Source of the DNA: Membranipora membranacea
Taxonomy: Eukaryota > Bryozoa > Gymnolaemata > Cheilostomatida > Membraniporidae
DNA length: 64,000 nt
Direction of reading: 5' to 3'
NCBI GenBank assembly: GCA_914767715.1
Contig: OU612066.1
Coordinates: 21,240,283-21,304,282, forward strand
The notes beneath the pieces were generated by a model. It was not told the origin of the DNA, did no database searches, and saw only the letters and a list, made by a program, of their open reading frames with translations. This document shows positions 1-12,139 of this stretch, in pieces. How positions within the stretch are numbered: position 1 is the first letter of the stretch; each line of letters opens with the position of its first letter. Made by a program: the position numbers and the translations under genes.

Positions 1-325
1 CTCTGATTCAAACTTTCAACTACGTATTATATTGTTGTGTAGCTCCACATTGATTCAACTTATCTAGTCAGATGATTAACACCATTAATCTGTATCCAAT
101 TTAAAACATTTCCTTCACATAATTTCCTGTTTTCCAGGAAAGGGGGCGGGGCAGTGTTGGTGGGAGAGCTGGCAGGATAGAATAAGTGGGACGCGGGATG
201 GTCTAAGTGGCATGGTTGGCTTAATGGTACTGGCCACATGTATCCTTCAGTAATTCAATTGTAGCATTACTCCGCTCGATAATTGATTCAGTATGACATA
301 ATGCACAACATTTCTTGATTTGCAG
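1..325 (+). other. Intron 1 of TRIM-A (3' part)
   Basis: Aligns base for base, with few changes, to 47492-47817 inside intron 1 of TRIM-C. It holds a G-rich stretch (about 140-175) also present in intron 1 of TRIM-B near 25100. No coding signal is seen. Confidence 0.8.
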
Positions 326-3300
326 AAACATGTGCAAAGTGGTTATAGACAACCTTCCCTCAGCCCTTGAGAATGTTCACCCAGTTACTTTCTGTGAGCC
401 GTGCGAGAAAAGTGGGAAACTCAAGATGACTGCCAACACTTACTGTCTGACCTGTGAACATAAGTTCTGTGCTGCTCATCAGAAGGTAAATACCAATCGT
501 GAACTTTTCTATGGGTGTCTGTTAAACAGGTTTGAGAAATAATTTTGTAATTTGAACAGCAATATCAGTGATAGCTATGGAAGGAATGAGTAATATATAT
601 ATATATATATTATGTTGATATATATAACTCTATGGTGAAACATTAATGTAAAAGGGAGGGAGAGAACTTTGCTTTATGTCTATTAAGGATCAAGTTTTTG
701 ATAATTTTGTAATTTACAGCTTCACATTGAGCTAAACTGGCATCATGAGACTCAGAATATAAAGGAGTACATGAGATCAACCTCAACAGTAGATCAGCAG
801 AAGTTCTGTGAGACCCACAAAGATCAAGTCATCGGATTTGGTTGCTCAAAGTGTGCAAAGGTTTACTGTTTTGAGTGTGTGTCCTCTGTTGGCCTTTGCC
901 AAAATGGTGAGTGACAATTCCAGTAACAGTGGTAGTATGAGTTCCATTTTATTGTAATTGCAGTCTCGATAACCTGATCAAAAGTTTGTTCTCCCTCTGA
1001 AACTGAGGAGCCAACTCCTGACATCATAATTAACATTTCGCCTATCGGGGCCTCCACAGGAGGTGGGTCTCTTAATTAAAAAAATAAAAAGCAAAATTAT
1101 TTTCTATTTGTCCCTTGTTCAGTAAGTAAGACCTGCTAGTGATCTTGTTCCCGACGCGTTCACACCCTTGGCAATACCCTTGACCGCATGTTCCTACTAC
1201 TTCAAAATACACTCCTGCAATTTTATAAAGTTATGATCATCACATTGAAGTTTACTCATAATGTTAAATGTTCCTTCAATATTAACACGCACCATAGATT
1301 ATTAGATTAGACCAGCTTGTTCAATGCCATATACCAAATCTGATAGATTTGAGTTTTCTTATTACCCTCTAGGTTCTAACCACAATCTCATGTCTCTAAA
1401 AGAGCTCTCAGCTGAGGTGAAGAGATTACTGGAGCCTAAGAAGAAGGAATGTGAAGAGCTGTTTGATAAATGGTCAGCTGTGATGAAGGAGGCAGCGATC
1501 ACTCTGTCTAACTGGGATACAGAAACTGAGAAAGGAGTCAAAATTATTGATGATACAGAGGAGAAACAGGTATTGTGATCATGCAGAAAAATTTAATACC
1601 AAAACTGATGGGGGGAATTTTCCTTACCAAGTTTTCTACCTAATTATTCAGGAGGTTCAAAAGTTTGAACACCACAGCAAAACATTAATAATCTGAGTGA
1701 GCGTGAAAAATGATTTTATCTGCCTCATTTTGAATTTTTTCAGGACTGAATAGCACTGTAGAACCATTCCGTGGTCAAATTGTGCTGTTAGCAGCCTTTA
1801 CATGTCAACTTAATCTCTTTCTTTTATAGATAAAAGCTATCAGAGAGAAATATGGAAAGTTGAAGGAGGAGTATATCACAAACAGAAGCAGCACTAAAGA
1901 TAAGCTAACAGAGTATATAGAGAAGGATGCTGGACTAAAACTCACTGAGTTTCATGAACAGATTAAAATTTTACGGTCTGATCTGTCTAAACAACACTGT
2001 GTAAGTTACTCTATTTCAATATGGTGGAACCGACATTTAGAAAAGCCAAACAATGGGGGCCAATGACTCTACATCTATGCCAACAAGCTGTATAGATGCT
2101 TTTTTTTTTGCTGAAATTGGCGATGGCTTTTTTAGTTGCAAACAAGGAAAGATAAAAAATACATTTACAGTCATTAGTAACAGGAACCGCCCTGCCCGAA
2201 TTGAGACATCAGAATTGTCCCCACATTGAAATTAAGGGGACAACTTCAGTATAATGTCTTTCAATTTCATAGTTTTATATTGTTAACTCATGTTATCGAT
2301 CAGGTTGAAGCTTTTGCAGCATTTTATGATATGATAGTAGATATTAAATAACCTTAAAGTGGTTACCTTTACACATTATTTTATGATTTTCCCTCATTGG
2401 AATACTTGAATACCAGACTTGGAGTATTTGAGTTAATGAGTGTGTGTGGTTACTAAAAGTTTTTACATCTTCTTTCTTCCCTTTCTTATCTTACAGGTTG
2501 ACTTGCTGCAAACAAAGAATGAGTTAGAAGCTAAACTAAATGATATGGCTGTTAAAGGATTTCAAGGTCTGGTGGTGGAAAACCAACAACAGATCCAGAC
2601 CAATGGTATGCCTCTAATTTTCCTAGTGCGAGCCTCGCCACACAATGTGCAAGCGCTACAAAGCAACAGTTTCATGAAAAAGTTCTGTAAGATTATATTT
2701 TTAGTGGAAATGAAGGGCCCTACTAGCTGTAAAACAAACCTGTCAGTAATGTGTAAATGAATAATCCTAAAAACGGTAAAAAAGGCTTCTTGCCTATAGA
2801 CATATTATCATCATAATTAATCACAGGGTTAGATGATATAGTTCTAGTGATTGCTGGATTTGTTGTAATTCTGGTGCATCAACACAACATGTAATATAAG
2901 TTATCAGCATTCATTTACTGTGTTTCAGATTCTGACACCACAGAGATATTCGCTGCTCTGGTACCAACAGACGACTTTGTGATCGGTGATGACCTCATGA
3001 GAAGTAGAAAACCTCCGACCTCGATGAGGCTGGTGAAGCGGCTGGCAGCAAATGACTATTGCCTCACATCATGTAGTTATAAAGGTGTGACTTATGTAGG
3101 TCTCGGAAGCGGCTCAATCAACAGAATAGATGAAGCTGGTAACAAGACAGCAGACTTCATCAAACTACCCACTTACATCAACACCATAAGAGCTCATCAG
3201 GACCGACTCTACATTCTCATGTACGGACAGCCTTACAAGCTCTATGTGTATGATCTAAATGGTCAACAGATCACCTCCTGGGATCGCACTGACAGCAACA

Positions 3301-4016
3301 GTTCTAATCTCGGCAACAAATTTTGTATTGTAAAAAATCAGATTTTTGCTGCTGATGCCACCAATAAGAGAATCACTATCTATAATCTCAACGTGAAAGT
3401 GATGAGACAGATTCCATGTCCAAAGATCCCAACCAACACCTGCATATCCATGTGTTCAGCAGGAGAAAACTCTGTCATCATCACCATAAGCTCACCTGCT
3501 CAGGTCTTCAAGTTCAACATGAGCACAGAGACAGTACTCTGGACAACAAGCCTCACAGCAGCACCAGGCTCTGTAGCCTGCAGTAATGATGTAGTACTGG
3601 TCAGTGGAGATGGATACCACGGCACTAAGAGAGGTGTATGGATAGAAGTTCTAAATACAGCGACTGGTAAGAACTTTACTAAATTATATTATATACATGT
3701 AGGTCTTTCATATAACAATAGAGTACTACAAAGTCCTGGTTAAATTAGTTTAGGGATTAGGGGATCAGTACCCTCATCGAAGCAATCAAACCACCAGTTA
3801 AATGTACGGATTTTGTTACCTTGTTCTGTGCGGTCTAATGTATGCGTATACTTTTCTTATCCTCTATTGCAAATTTCAGGTCAACACATAACAGAATTTA
3901 ACGATCAAGAAGGAGTACAGACGGAGGTGTTTGATTTATGGACAGAGAATAACAGGCTGCTGGTGTCCAGTTATTTTCAGAGCTCTGTGCTGTGTTATGA
4001 ACTTCTCTATGATTAA
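326..4016 (+). CDS. TRIM-A: B-box/coiled-coil/beta-propeller protein, 5' partial
   Basis: Seven exons joined by GT-AG introns with consistent phases: 326-485, 720-906, 1373-1569, 1830-2000, 2497-2605, 2929-3666, 3880-4016 (TAA). The RING exon lies left of the window: base 1 aligns with base 47492, inside intron 1 of the complete paralogue TRIM-C. Exon 326-485 carries a B-box-1-like zinc site (CEPC, CLTC, CAAH), exon 720-906 a B-box 2 (CETH, CSKC, CFEC), the next three exons a charged coiled coil, and the last two a propeller with repeated blade strands (YVYDLNGQ, ITIYNLN, WIEVLNT) like TRIM2/3-type NHL proteins. TRIM proteins of this layout are usually E3 ubiquitin ligases whose propeller binds the target; that role is inferred here. 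No stop or frameshift is seen. The propeller differs from TRIM-C far more than the rest does. Confidence 0.88.
2213..2245. repeat. AGTTGTC-type short hairpin, TRIM-A intron 5
   Basis: AATTGTCCCC and GGGGACAACTT arms with a CATTGAAATTAA loop. Similar hairpins lie at 5685, 11497, 22765, 27449, 30384, 38526, 49703, 53313 and 59340. Confidence 0.7.
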
Positions 4017-5313
4017 TGTTTAGCTTTCAGTAACTTTATATAGGCAGTGAACTTCTATATAAATTATGATTTACAGAAAACTGTTGCCCACTTGATGATT
4101 ACATTTCGAATAAACAAAATTTAGTTATAGATATTTTAATGTTGAGGTCAACGTTATCATCATAAAGCTCACCACTATCAAGGCCGATAAACTTCATACT
4201 TTATAGAGTTCAAACCAAGTTAAATCATTAATTGTCATAAAAAATCATTGACAGTTGATGGCGTTGTTTACAAAAGTGCTAGCTAACATTTCGCAGCCTA
4301 TTTATTACATTCCCTTTACAGTAATTTCCATCTCTCAATTTGAAGTCGTCCGTTCCTGCAAAAAATTGGTTTATGTATTCACATTTATGTAATTTATATA
4401 AAAACATTTATTATTTACGCCTGTAATAAACAGGACCCAAATTCTGACCTTAGCGGTTAGTCTCAGCAGGGAGAGAGGAATTCAATTTTTACTGGACTGA
4501 GCCCTTATTGTTAGCTTCTAACATATTTAATTTCCATCATAAGTAAGCTGTTTACTCCATGATTTATTTCCAGTTCACAGAAATACAGATTTGACTCTTT
4601 TTAGTTTCCAGCTGCAAAAATCCAGATCTTCCAATAGGAATTGCAATTGTAACTAGCAGTAGGCAAAAGCCGGACATACATCGAAGTCATCAAGCCATTT
4701 TGCATCCAGCTTGAACATACATGTTAAGGCTTTCCGATGAGTCAACCTATAAAGGCCAGCGCTACAGTCAAGATAGAGAACATCATTACAGCTAAAATAA
4801 GCATAACTGTATTTTCAGTAAATTACGCATTATAATAACAATATTGCAACTTTGAGAACAGGAGGTTTCATAGACAAGAATGCTTATAGATAACATTGAT
4901 GCCCAAATTGTGTTGACAAGAAAACCAGTGGTTTGAAAACAGCTTGAAGAAATTCCTTCCTCTTGTTATCCAGTGAATGGACAAGTCTGCTGGCATTCTT
5001 TGCTGGACATTGTGGATACCATTTATTTTCATCAGATACCTCAACATAAGTCTGAGCTCAGAGACACAGACGGTCCTCATATTAAATATTTCCATGGAAA
5101 GAATCATTCAGTGGATTTTTTCTCCATTTTTTGCAGTGTCAGTAGGCAAAGCCTATCCTTTGAGGTGGCTGATAAGCCTGATTGCTCTGTGCTAGATCAT
5201 CTCAAGCATCTCATGCCTTAGTTGAAGGTGGAGTCATTCACTTGGTCAACGAACTCAATCAATACAAAAATATGTGCTGTTCTGAATGGCCGTTGAAAAC
5301 TGTTGCTTTCGAT
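4017..5313. other. 3' flank of TRIM-A, no intact gene
   Basis: Homologous to 51497-53100 and in part to 29288-29940. It holds the disrupted counterpart of the small ORF at 52314. The short open frames here are not shared between copies. Confidence 0.6.
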
Positions 5314-5442
5314 GGGTGTTCTGAGACGTGTGGAAGGTGCTGTACGGGGACATGTCTTACAGCACTCAAGGCCTATAAGATATTGTTATTGGTGCTGTAA
5401 GGCATGCCCCATACAGCACCTGCCACATATCTCAGAACACCC
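5314..5442. repeat. Palindromic fold-back element
   Basis: The arms GGGTGTTCTGAGA.. and ..TCTCAGAACACCC pair with imperfect inner arms around GGTGCTGTA/TACAGCACC. A shortened, decayed copy without the inner part is at about 30070-30150. Long ORFs across it are by-products of the palindrome. Confidence 0.75.
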
Positions 5443-5989
5443 GACTGTTGGATTGGACTACGTACCTAAAATATGTCTTAGCAAACACTGTGGTCTGCAC
5501 CAACAAACCATCTACCATGATCTTTTCATGAAACTGGGTACTGCCCATACATACCTGGAATTTCTCTCTGTTAGGCCTGAAGGGTGGTATAGTCTCAAAC
5601 ATCTAACTAACACTCTCTCAACTGGTCTCAGGCAAGAGATCAATAAATTCCTTCACTAATAAAATGATAATGCCTTGTGCAATTGAGAGTTGTCCCCTCA
5701 TTGATATTTTTGAGACAGTGACTCTCATACCACTCTGCCTGCAGGATAGCCTTGTGACATATACCTCAATAGTTCGCACATGCGCAGAGTGCTCTCATAC
5801 ACAAAATATCTGATCGGCCATTTGGATCATGCAGACAACATTTAGACTATGCCCTTGATTTAGATCTTCCCAACTGTCTTTTAAAATGTTTTCTTGTTTC
5901 AAACATATATTTCTATAAGTTTTATAAAAAATCAAAAAAAGTGAGAAAATCAAAGTAGCTGCAACCAATGAACTTAGCTTTTTTGCTAC

Positions 5990-6400
5990 AACCTTTGGTA
6001 TTCAACTCTTATTGGAGAGTTGACTGGAGAATTATTATCCATGCACCTCTGGACTTGGAGTTTTCCCTGCTGGGGGTGATTCATAGATACGATAGGTAGG
6101 TAGGTATCTGGAGTAACAACCATGTTTACATTGCAAAAACGTGTAATGCTTGTAACTCTAGATGCCTGTGTCTGCTCACCAGAGTTCTTCAGAACGAGAA
6201 CCATCACCATGCTCTCTCTAAAGCATACGATGAAATCACCGAAGACAGGGAAAACGCTACAATCAATGACCACCAGAGCAGCTGCCAGAGGTGAACCTAA
6301 CTCTGTGGCCACAAACAAAAGTATTTACCACGCTAGTTTCCTGCCTCGGACAATCCGTGAGATGAGAGGGCAGAAACCCGCCCAACCCTAAACAGCGCCA
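5990..6400. other. Dispersed repeat fragment with overlapping open frames
   Basis: Open on both strands (89 codons +, 110 codons -). Part of it (6068-6160) recurs at 53727-53820. No protein family is recognised and no splice or start context favours coding. Confidence 0.4.
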
Positions 6401-7408
6401 TACTGCTAAAACCACATTCCTGGTCTAAACCCTGGTTCTAACATTTAATTTTAGAGGCATCCCTAAACCGATTTCTTCGACAAATCAGTAGGATGTGCTA
6501 CCTCGCCTGACCCTACGGGGGAATTAGTTGATAATGGACTTCGGTTGGCAAAGTATATATGTATGTTACTTTAGAATAGATGAAAATGAGGAGGTGATTT
6601 ATTTTCCAATTATTTAATTTATACCTCAGCTTAGTAGTGCCCTCTAACTCCTTGCCTAGGCTAAGTACACTAGACTTAGTTTTTAGTTGGTTAGGTAGGC
6701 CTAAAAAATAAACTAAATGTTGTTAGTGGTTAGTGTTCTGTAAAAAAATTCTATAAACTGTGATCCATTTAACGATTCTATTGTTTCTCTTGGCCTCACA
6801 GTCACTCATTATGATCATTAGACATAGACTAGAGGGTACATGTATATGTGGTACAGGTGGTCTTTCTGATAGGAGGAATGATGATGATGTTTTAAGAGAT
6901 GTTTCCCATAGTTTGTCCATTATTCAAAAACTCCACTTCAAGAGTAAGTGGCTGGGAAGATTTTGTCAAAAGTTGGTGTGACTAGCTGAAGAAGGACTGG
7001 AAATAATTGGAAGACAAAAATTATATATGTTAACCATTTGCAATGATAGCGCATCTAATTCACTGTGGTGTGTGTTCACTGAAGAGCACAGTTGTCCTTA
7101 CAGTTGATAAACCCAACTCATCATTGTGTCCTATTGTACATTCATCCCTATAGTCGGAAGATCGAGGGCTAAATGATGCACGCTGATCGCAGGCACCGAT
7201 ATGATTGAGGTTGAACATCTTTTTCTTATTTCGCATAATATTGTGTTGACAATGTTGAGAGACCACACTTGATTGAAGATCAAGGTTGATCTGATTTGCC
7301 TGCATTTAAGTTATTCCCCTTCTGCTGGTGAGTCGGCTGTGGCTTGATAATCCAAATGCAGGTAAATTGGATCATATTTTATCTAAATGGACTGTTTTCC
7401 AAATGATA

Positions 7409-7570
7409 TTTCAGGTCAGTAAGCTCCTATTGGTATCTAGGCTGGGAATCATTGTGTTGTTGGGGTGACGGCTCCTGAATATCAGTCTGGAGTAATGGCT
7501 ACCGTAGGATTTCTGCCTGTTAGTATAATACTTAAAACTCCCGAAGCTTCCAGTGTCAGGAGAGATAACT
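7409..7570 (+). pseudogene. C18orf63-like exon relic (module 1)
   Basis: It is homologous to exon 36710-36855 of the C18orf63-like gene, with the TTTCAG acceptor, GCTCCTATTGGTATCT, AATCATTGTGTTG and CTGCCTGTTAGTAT kept. It has stops, an insertion and no usable donor. The adjacent intron (7130-7400) also matches 36470-36709, so it arrived as duplicated genomic DNA. Confidence 0.75.
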
Positions 7571-8655
7571 CAAAATTAATAAACACCCGAAAGGATGGAG
7601 ATTAAATACTGTTTTTGTCATTCTCAATCCTGCTTGCCACTTATGAGGTTCCCAAAATCCCTAATTCTATCTGTTCTAGGTACTATTTTAAGCCTGAATC
7701 ACCCGAAAAACATAGCATTTTTACAAACTCAGGGAGTCAACTGACCAGAAAACTATTTGATAATGCAATCAGTTCGCGAAGAGATTGCATGTTGCCAAAT
7801 AACAAGCTTTTGTGATGGTGTATGCTTATCATATCATAGATATTGTCCATCTTCATAATGATCATGATCTGTGCAATGTGAAATGGGCTAGGGGATTTAT
7901 GTAGCTTTATCCATGACACTCTTTTTTTCAGAAATCCAGAAGCCAAAGGATATCTGATATTGTGTGCAAGGCCTCCGTCTGACTTGTAGAGATTTTATAA
8001 ACAGGAGCATAGATTACGAGATTCATCATGACGACTTAACTCAAAATTATAAGGACGATCAGGGTAAAAGAAAGGTGTTTCGGCTCGTTGGAGAATCATT
8101 TCTCATCTCGGATTATACGACAGCTCCAGTATGGATTATTCATCAAGATACTACAGTTATACTGCTGACTCTAGGAGTATATGAATAGGAGATGTACTTA
8201 GTACCTGATAAATCATGAACTCTATATGACTCAGGGACTATGTGGCTGCTCCTAGATGGATAATTCTTCAAGATATTTCAGATGTATCGGAATAACAAGA
8301 GATGACAATCCACTCAGACCTCTATGTCAGTACATCCGCACAGCTATGGTGAGTTTCGGCTTTGACCCCTTACACTTTCAATACAAGATAGCTTATTTGG
8401 CTTTCCATATTTTTTTGTATTGGCACAGTAAAACACATGCAAAAAAATGACTGAAGCAAAATGCAAATAACAGGGTACGCATCTAACCAATTGAAATATT
8501 GGAAACAAAATTGTAATCAACACAGCCATGAAGATATGTATAATGGAAAGACGCATTGAATATTCCATAAGAAAACTACACAAAAACTGGACCATGAATA
8601 TAAAATAGCCTGTGAGCCAGTATGAGTGTAAACATAATATATATATAGGGAGACA

Positions 8656-10399
8656 CTATGAGATAATCCTGCGTAGAGTGTTTGTCACAAAACTCTTGAC
8701 AAACTTAAAACATTTGGTAACTCTTCTCTTTATACCATGCTGGGCTCTGCGCGTAGCCGATAACTCGGTAGTAGCCTGAGAGCGTTTTTCACAGGCTCGT
8801 AGTTTATCACTAGATGTATCACACGGAATTTGAGAGCTTTTATGCTGCACACATATAGCTGGTTCAGGTTTAATTGCCTCATCGTTCTCGCAAATCACAT
8901 CTAGTGAATCTGAAATCAGGTTAAATTTGTGTCAAAGTCTGCCCTCCATACCTGCTAATATATTTGCTTATCAATTTCATTACCTTTGGCTCAAAGATTA
9001 ACAGCCCCAATTAAAGCTACGCAATATGGACACATATTTCCGTTATCCTTCTTCCATGTGACAGAAATAACCAGATCTAATCCAATGTGTAAATGTGTCT
9101 CACTCACCCCGAGGAACCAAAATGGAATTATACTGTTGCTCCTGTATTTCAGTCTCCGACCCATAATCAGTATATACAATTTTAGCTCTGTAAAACAGAA
9201 GTAGACTAGTTAAACATCACTGTCCTCGTTTTTGGGGGGGGGGAGATAGCTCATGATACAGAAGTTTCCCCCTTTTCAGATTTTCAAGGTATATATTGTT
9301 CACAGGCATTAGTAATTGGGTGGAGGCTTCATAGTTATTACCAAAGACATAGTTTTGTCTACGGTTATTACAATGAAAATGAGAATAAATGGTATCACTG
9401 TTTACTACAGATCCGTTTGTGTGGGCAGCTCTACAGATCAGGGGAACAAAATTTATTTTAGCCTGGATTCTCTCATGAGATAAGGCAATGGTAGTAGCCT
9501 ACAATTATGAGTGTTGTCCATGAAATTGCATTGTGGGATACTTTTGTATATCCATTGTTTTGAAAGTGATTCACACATTTATAAAATGTGGAATGTTTTG
9601 CAAAATATTTCTTGAAACTTACACAACATGGTCCTTTGAGAGGGTCTGATAAAATAGTGTCGAGAGTGATGTCTCTAGTTTTTCTAGCTGTGCCAGTTCA
9701 TTGGTTAGCTCAAGGAGACTTAGATTCAGAGGAGTTTCCAATTCCTCTTCGGCATAATTAAAGCTATCATTATGCAGAGATGAGCCATTCATCAAATCAT
9801 TCTCCATGTTCTTCCAAAAGGATGTGTCAAATACCCCAGAACTAGAAAATAACAAAAAATAACCCTATTATATACAGTGAAAAAGAGCAGACAGTTTGTA
9901 TAGTTCTCACTATTGCCAAATCGGTTGTCGATCAGTGTCCAGTTTGGGACATATTTCCATATAGAAAATAACACCCACATCCCGCTGCTGGCCCTTATGA
10001 TCATCATCGATATCACTCCACAACCTCAGGCTAGCTACCTCACAACTACTACAATAATTGAAATATTTGATATGTGTAGTAACTCTCACTCATAGAGTCA
10101 CCTAGTAGTATCACTACTACTTGTACTACTTTCTCATTGTGTGGTTGTGCACTCAGAAGGCAGCGATTGCATCTTTAATAGCAAAACGCTGCTGATGTCA
10201 CATCATCTTTGATGGCGTAACGCTCCTGATGACACATCATCTTTGATGGCGTAACGCTGCTGATGACATATCATCAGAGTGGAAAATTTGCCTAGGCCTA
10301 CTACCATTTTAATAACAGCATTAACGAGAATAACAAGTGAACTTACATGGCAGTTCTGTACGTTTCTTCTTGTTGATAATAATTGCTATAAGAACACAT
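8656..10399 (-). CDS. Acidic gene copy 1: internally deleted paralogue (201 aa if exon 1 joins exon 5)
   Basis: Intact exons on the minus strand: exon 1 10399-10347 (MCSYSNYYQQEETYRTA), exon 5 9841-9623, exon 7 9187-9108, exon 8 8909-8656. A deletion fused the middle of exon 2 (from 10045; RLWSDIDDDHKGQQRDV) to what is intron 4 in the paralogues, removing its donor and exons 3-4. Reading through the fusion reaches a stop within about 25 codons. If the damaged exon is skipped, exon 1 and exon 5 have matching phase and give an open frame of 606 nt. The C-terminal part (KPEPAICVQ, GIKRRVTKCFKFVKSF) is conserved. It may be a working short form or a pseudogene. Confidence 0.5.
10171..10276. repeat. 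36-bp minisatellite, three units
   Basis: Units of the type GATGGCGTAACGCTGCTGAT followed by GACACATCATCTTT. The corresponding places in the other blocks (about 42310 and 60850) have only one unit, so it expanded in copy 1. Confidence 0.85.
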
Positions 10400-11147
10400 G
10401 TTCACAAATATATCGATTAGATTTCTATCAAATTTTACAGAGAATCTCAGAAACACAGCTTGTTTAGTCGGTTGCTTATTTCTGAATGTTGCGCTCAACC
10501 TTCAGTCATCATTGTGCTAAATGTTGTGTCATGTCGCAGCTCCTTCAATAGTTGGGCATTTCCTACTCAAAACATTGTTTTCTGTTTATAAGTTGTCCTC
10601 TCACAATGATTATGATAGTTTTAGTTAATCATAAAAATTATTTTAGTAAATTCATAACTGTAAATTTATCTGTTTAATTTGCAGTTGATAGTGGTAAAAT
10701 TTGTGGTAGCATTTCTCTCGCGATTCTTTCCTGAGATAAACAGCCCTACTCGTCTTCTCCTATGAATTTGTGATAAATGAAAGACTAAAACATGAGGATT
10801 TTGAGCAAAAAAACCTCCTTAGCATTGAAACCATAAATACATGTCTGTGACCTTTAACCCTTGTTCCCCCTACCCCCATCCTTTGGTACACAACACAGCA
10901 TGGAATCTGGCTGTGATTTTTGATTGTAATGTCCATGTAGTGTTGTCTGAAATATAGGAACCAAGGTTGAGGAGCTATAGATGGGGATTAACTGCAGTAG
11001 ATGGGAAGAGAGAGATCCGGGATGCGAACTTGTGAGTGCACGACATTATACACTGTGGAGGTCCAGTTTTGGACTCGGCATTAAACAAAAGAAGGATGGC
11101 GAGTAAGTTTGTCAAGACGCTCTATGCAATACTTTACAATAGACTAA

Positions 11148-12130
11148 GTGATCCATCATGTTATTGGTCCAAGAAAAGTACATTTTCCTCCTCTGTCTGT
11201 TAATCAAGGTTCTAACCACAAGCTCATGTCTCTAAAAGAGCTCTCAGCTGAGGTGAAGAGATTACTGGAGCCTAAGAAGAAGCAATGTGAAGAGCTCTTT
11301 GATAAATGGTCAGCTGTGATGAAGGAGGCAGCGATCACTCTGTCTAACTGGGATATAGAAACTAAGGAAGGAGTCAGACTTATTGATCGAATAGGTCATG
11401 ACAAGAAAATCAATAATTATTTCTGAATAGGTCCCACCCCTTCTCAAAAAAGCTTGTAAAGACTGGCTACAGTATCTGTAATTGAGAAATAGTTTAAAGT
11501 TGTCTCCTCATTGATATTCAGGAGGCAACTTCGCAATAATATCTTTCATTTATTTTGTGTGTGTAGTCCCTACAATTTATTTACATTTGCTTTCTTTCTT
11601 ATCTTCCAGCAGGTTGGCTTGCTGCAAACCAAGAAAGTGTTGTAAGCTAAATTAGATGATATTGCTGATGATTTATTCCAAGCTCTTGTGTTGGAAGACC
11701 AACAACGAATCTAGACCAATGGTATGGCTATTATTTTTTCCACAGCAAACTTCAATGTAATGTTAGTTTGTTTGAGAGTTTCAAAGTGATTCAATAATAC
11801 AGCAATGCTAAAGTTATTTGATAGTAGTGAGAATGTCAGGTCCTGGCTGAGAAGTCACTTGCTGAGAAACAAACCCGTTAATGTGTGTAAATATATAATC
11901 TCAACAAAGTGAGGCATTTGTCCTGATTGAAGAAATATCATGACATAAATATTCACTCGCGAGATGGGTTGGGGGGCTTATATGTGCTGGATTGGCTGCA
12001 ACCACTTGAATATGAACAACACACACCATAATCAGCGGTGAGTCATCATAATGTTTCAGATTATGATACCGCAGATATTTGCGCTGCGTTAATACCAACA
12101 GAAGACTTTGTGATTGGTGATACCAAAAGA
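11148..12130 (+). pseudogene. TRIM-D: unprocessed TRIM fragment (exons 4, 6 and 5' end of 7)
   Basis: An exon-4 copy (11209 to about 11386) keeps the acceptor and the coiled-coil frame but loses the 3' end and donor after residues LIDRI. An exon-6 copy (about 11613-11722) has an in-frame stop soon after KKVL. The start of exon 7 (12060 to about 12125) keeps the acceptor and the residues ICAALIPTEDFVIGDT, then runs into unrelated sequence. RING, B-box and exon 5 are absent. Introns survive between the fragments, so this is a decayed duplicate and not a retrocopy. The exon-4 part alone could be read as an ORF of about 90 codons but has no support as a gene. Confidence 0.8.
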
Positions 12131-12139
12131 TTATCTTGC

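Larger units (their letters stand above)
1..6160 (+). repeat. Segmental duplication, TRIM block copy 1
   Basis: Paralogous to 47492-53830 and, with more change, to 24775-30480. Similarity is near identity from 1 to about 2930, lower in exon 7, and lower again after the stop codon, where short indels build up. Confidence 0.9.
6690..10550. repeat. Segmental duplication, acidic-gene block copy 1
   Basis: Homologous to 55970-61330 over its whole length apart from the deletion at about 9980, and to about 36470-42790 from position 7130 on. Confidence 0.88.

Noticed and set aside
863-1057. 64-codon minus-strand ORF in both TRIM-A and TRIM-C
   Set aside because: It overlaps the B-box exon and its intron on the opposite strand; its conservation follows from the recent duplication.
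5303-5659. 118-codon ORF after TRIM-A
   Set aside because: It runs across a palindromic element and is not open in the paralogous flanks near 30070 and 53200.
5986-6391. Overlapping ORFs on both strands that might be a reverse transcriptase piece
   Set aside because: A GSPL string alone is not enough; no other motif of the family can be seen and a part of the stretch is a dispersed repeat.
10171-10276. A CRISPR-like array
   Set aside because: Three head-to-tail units without unique spacers in a eukaryotic intron; it is a minisatellite.
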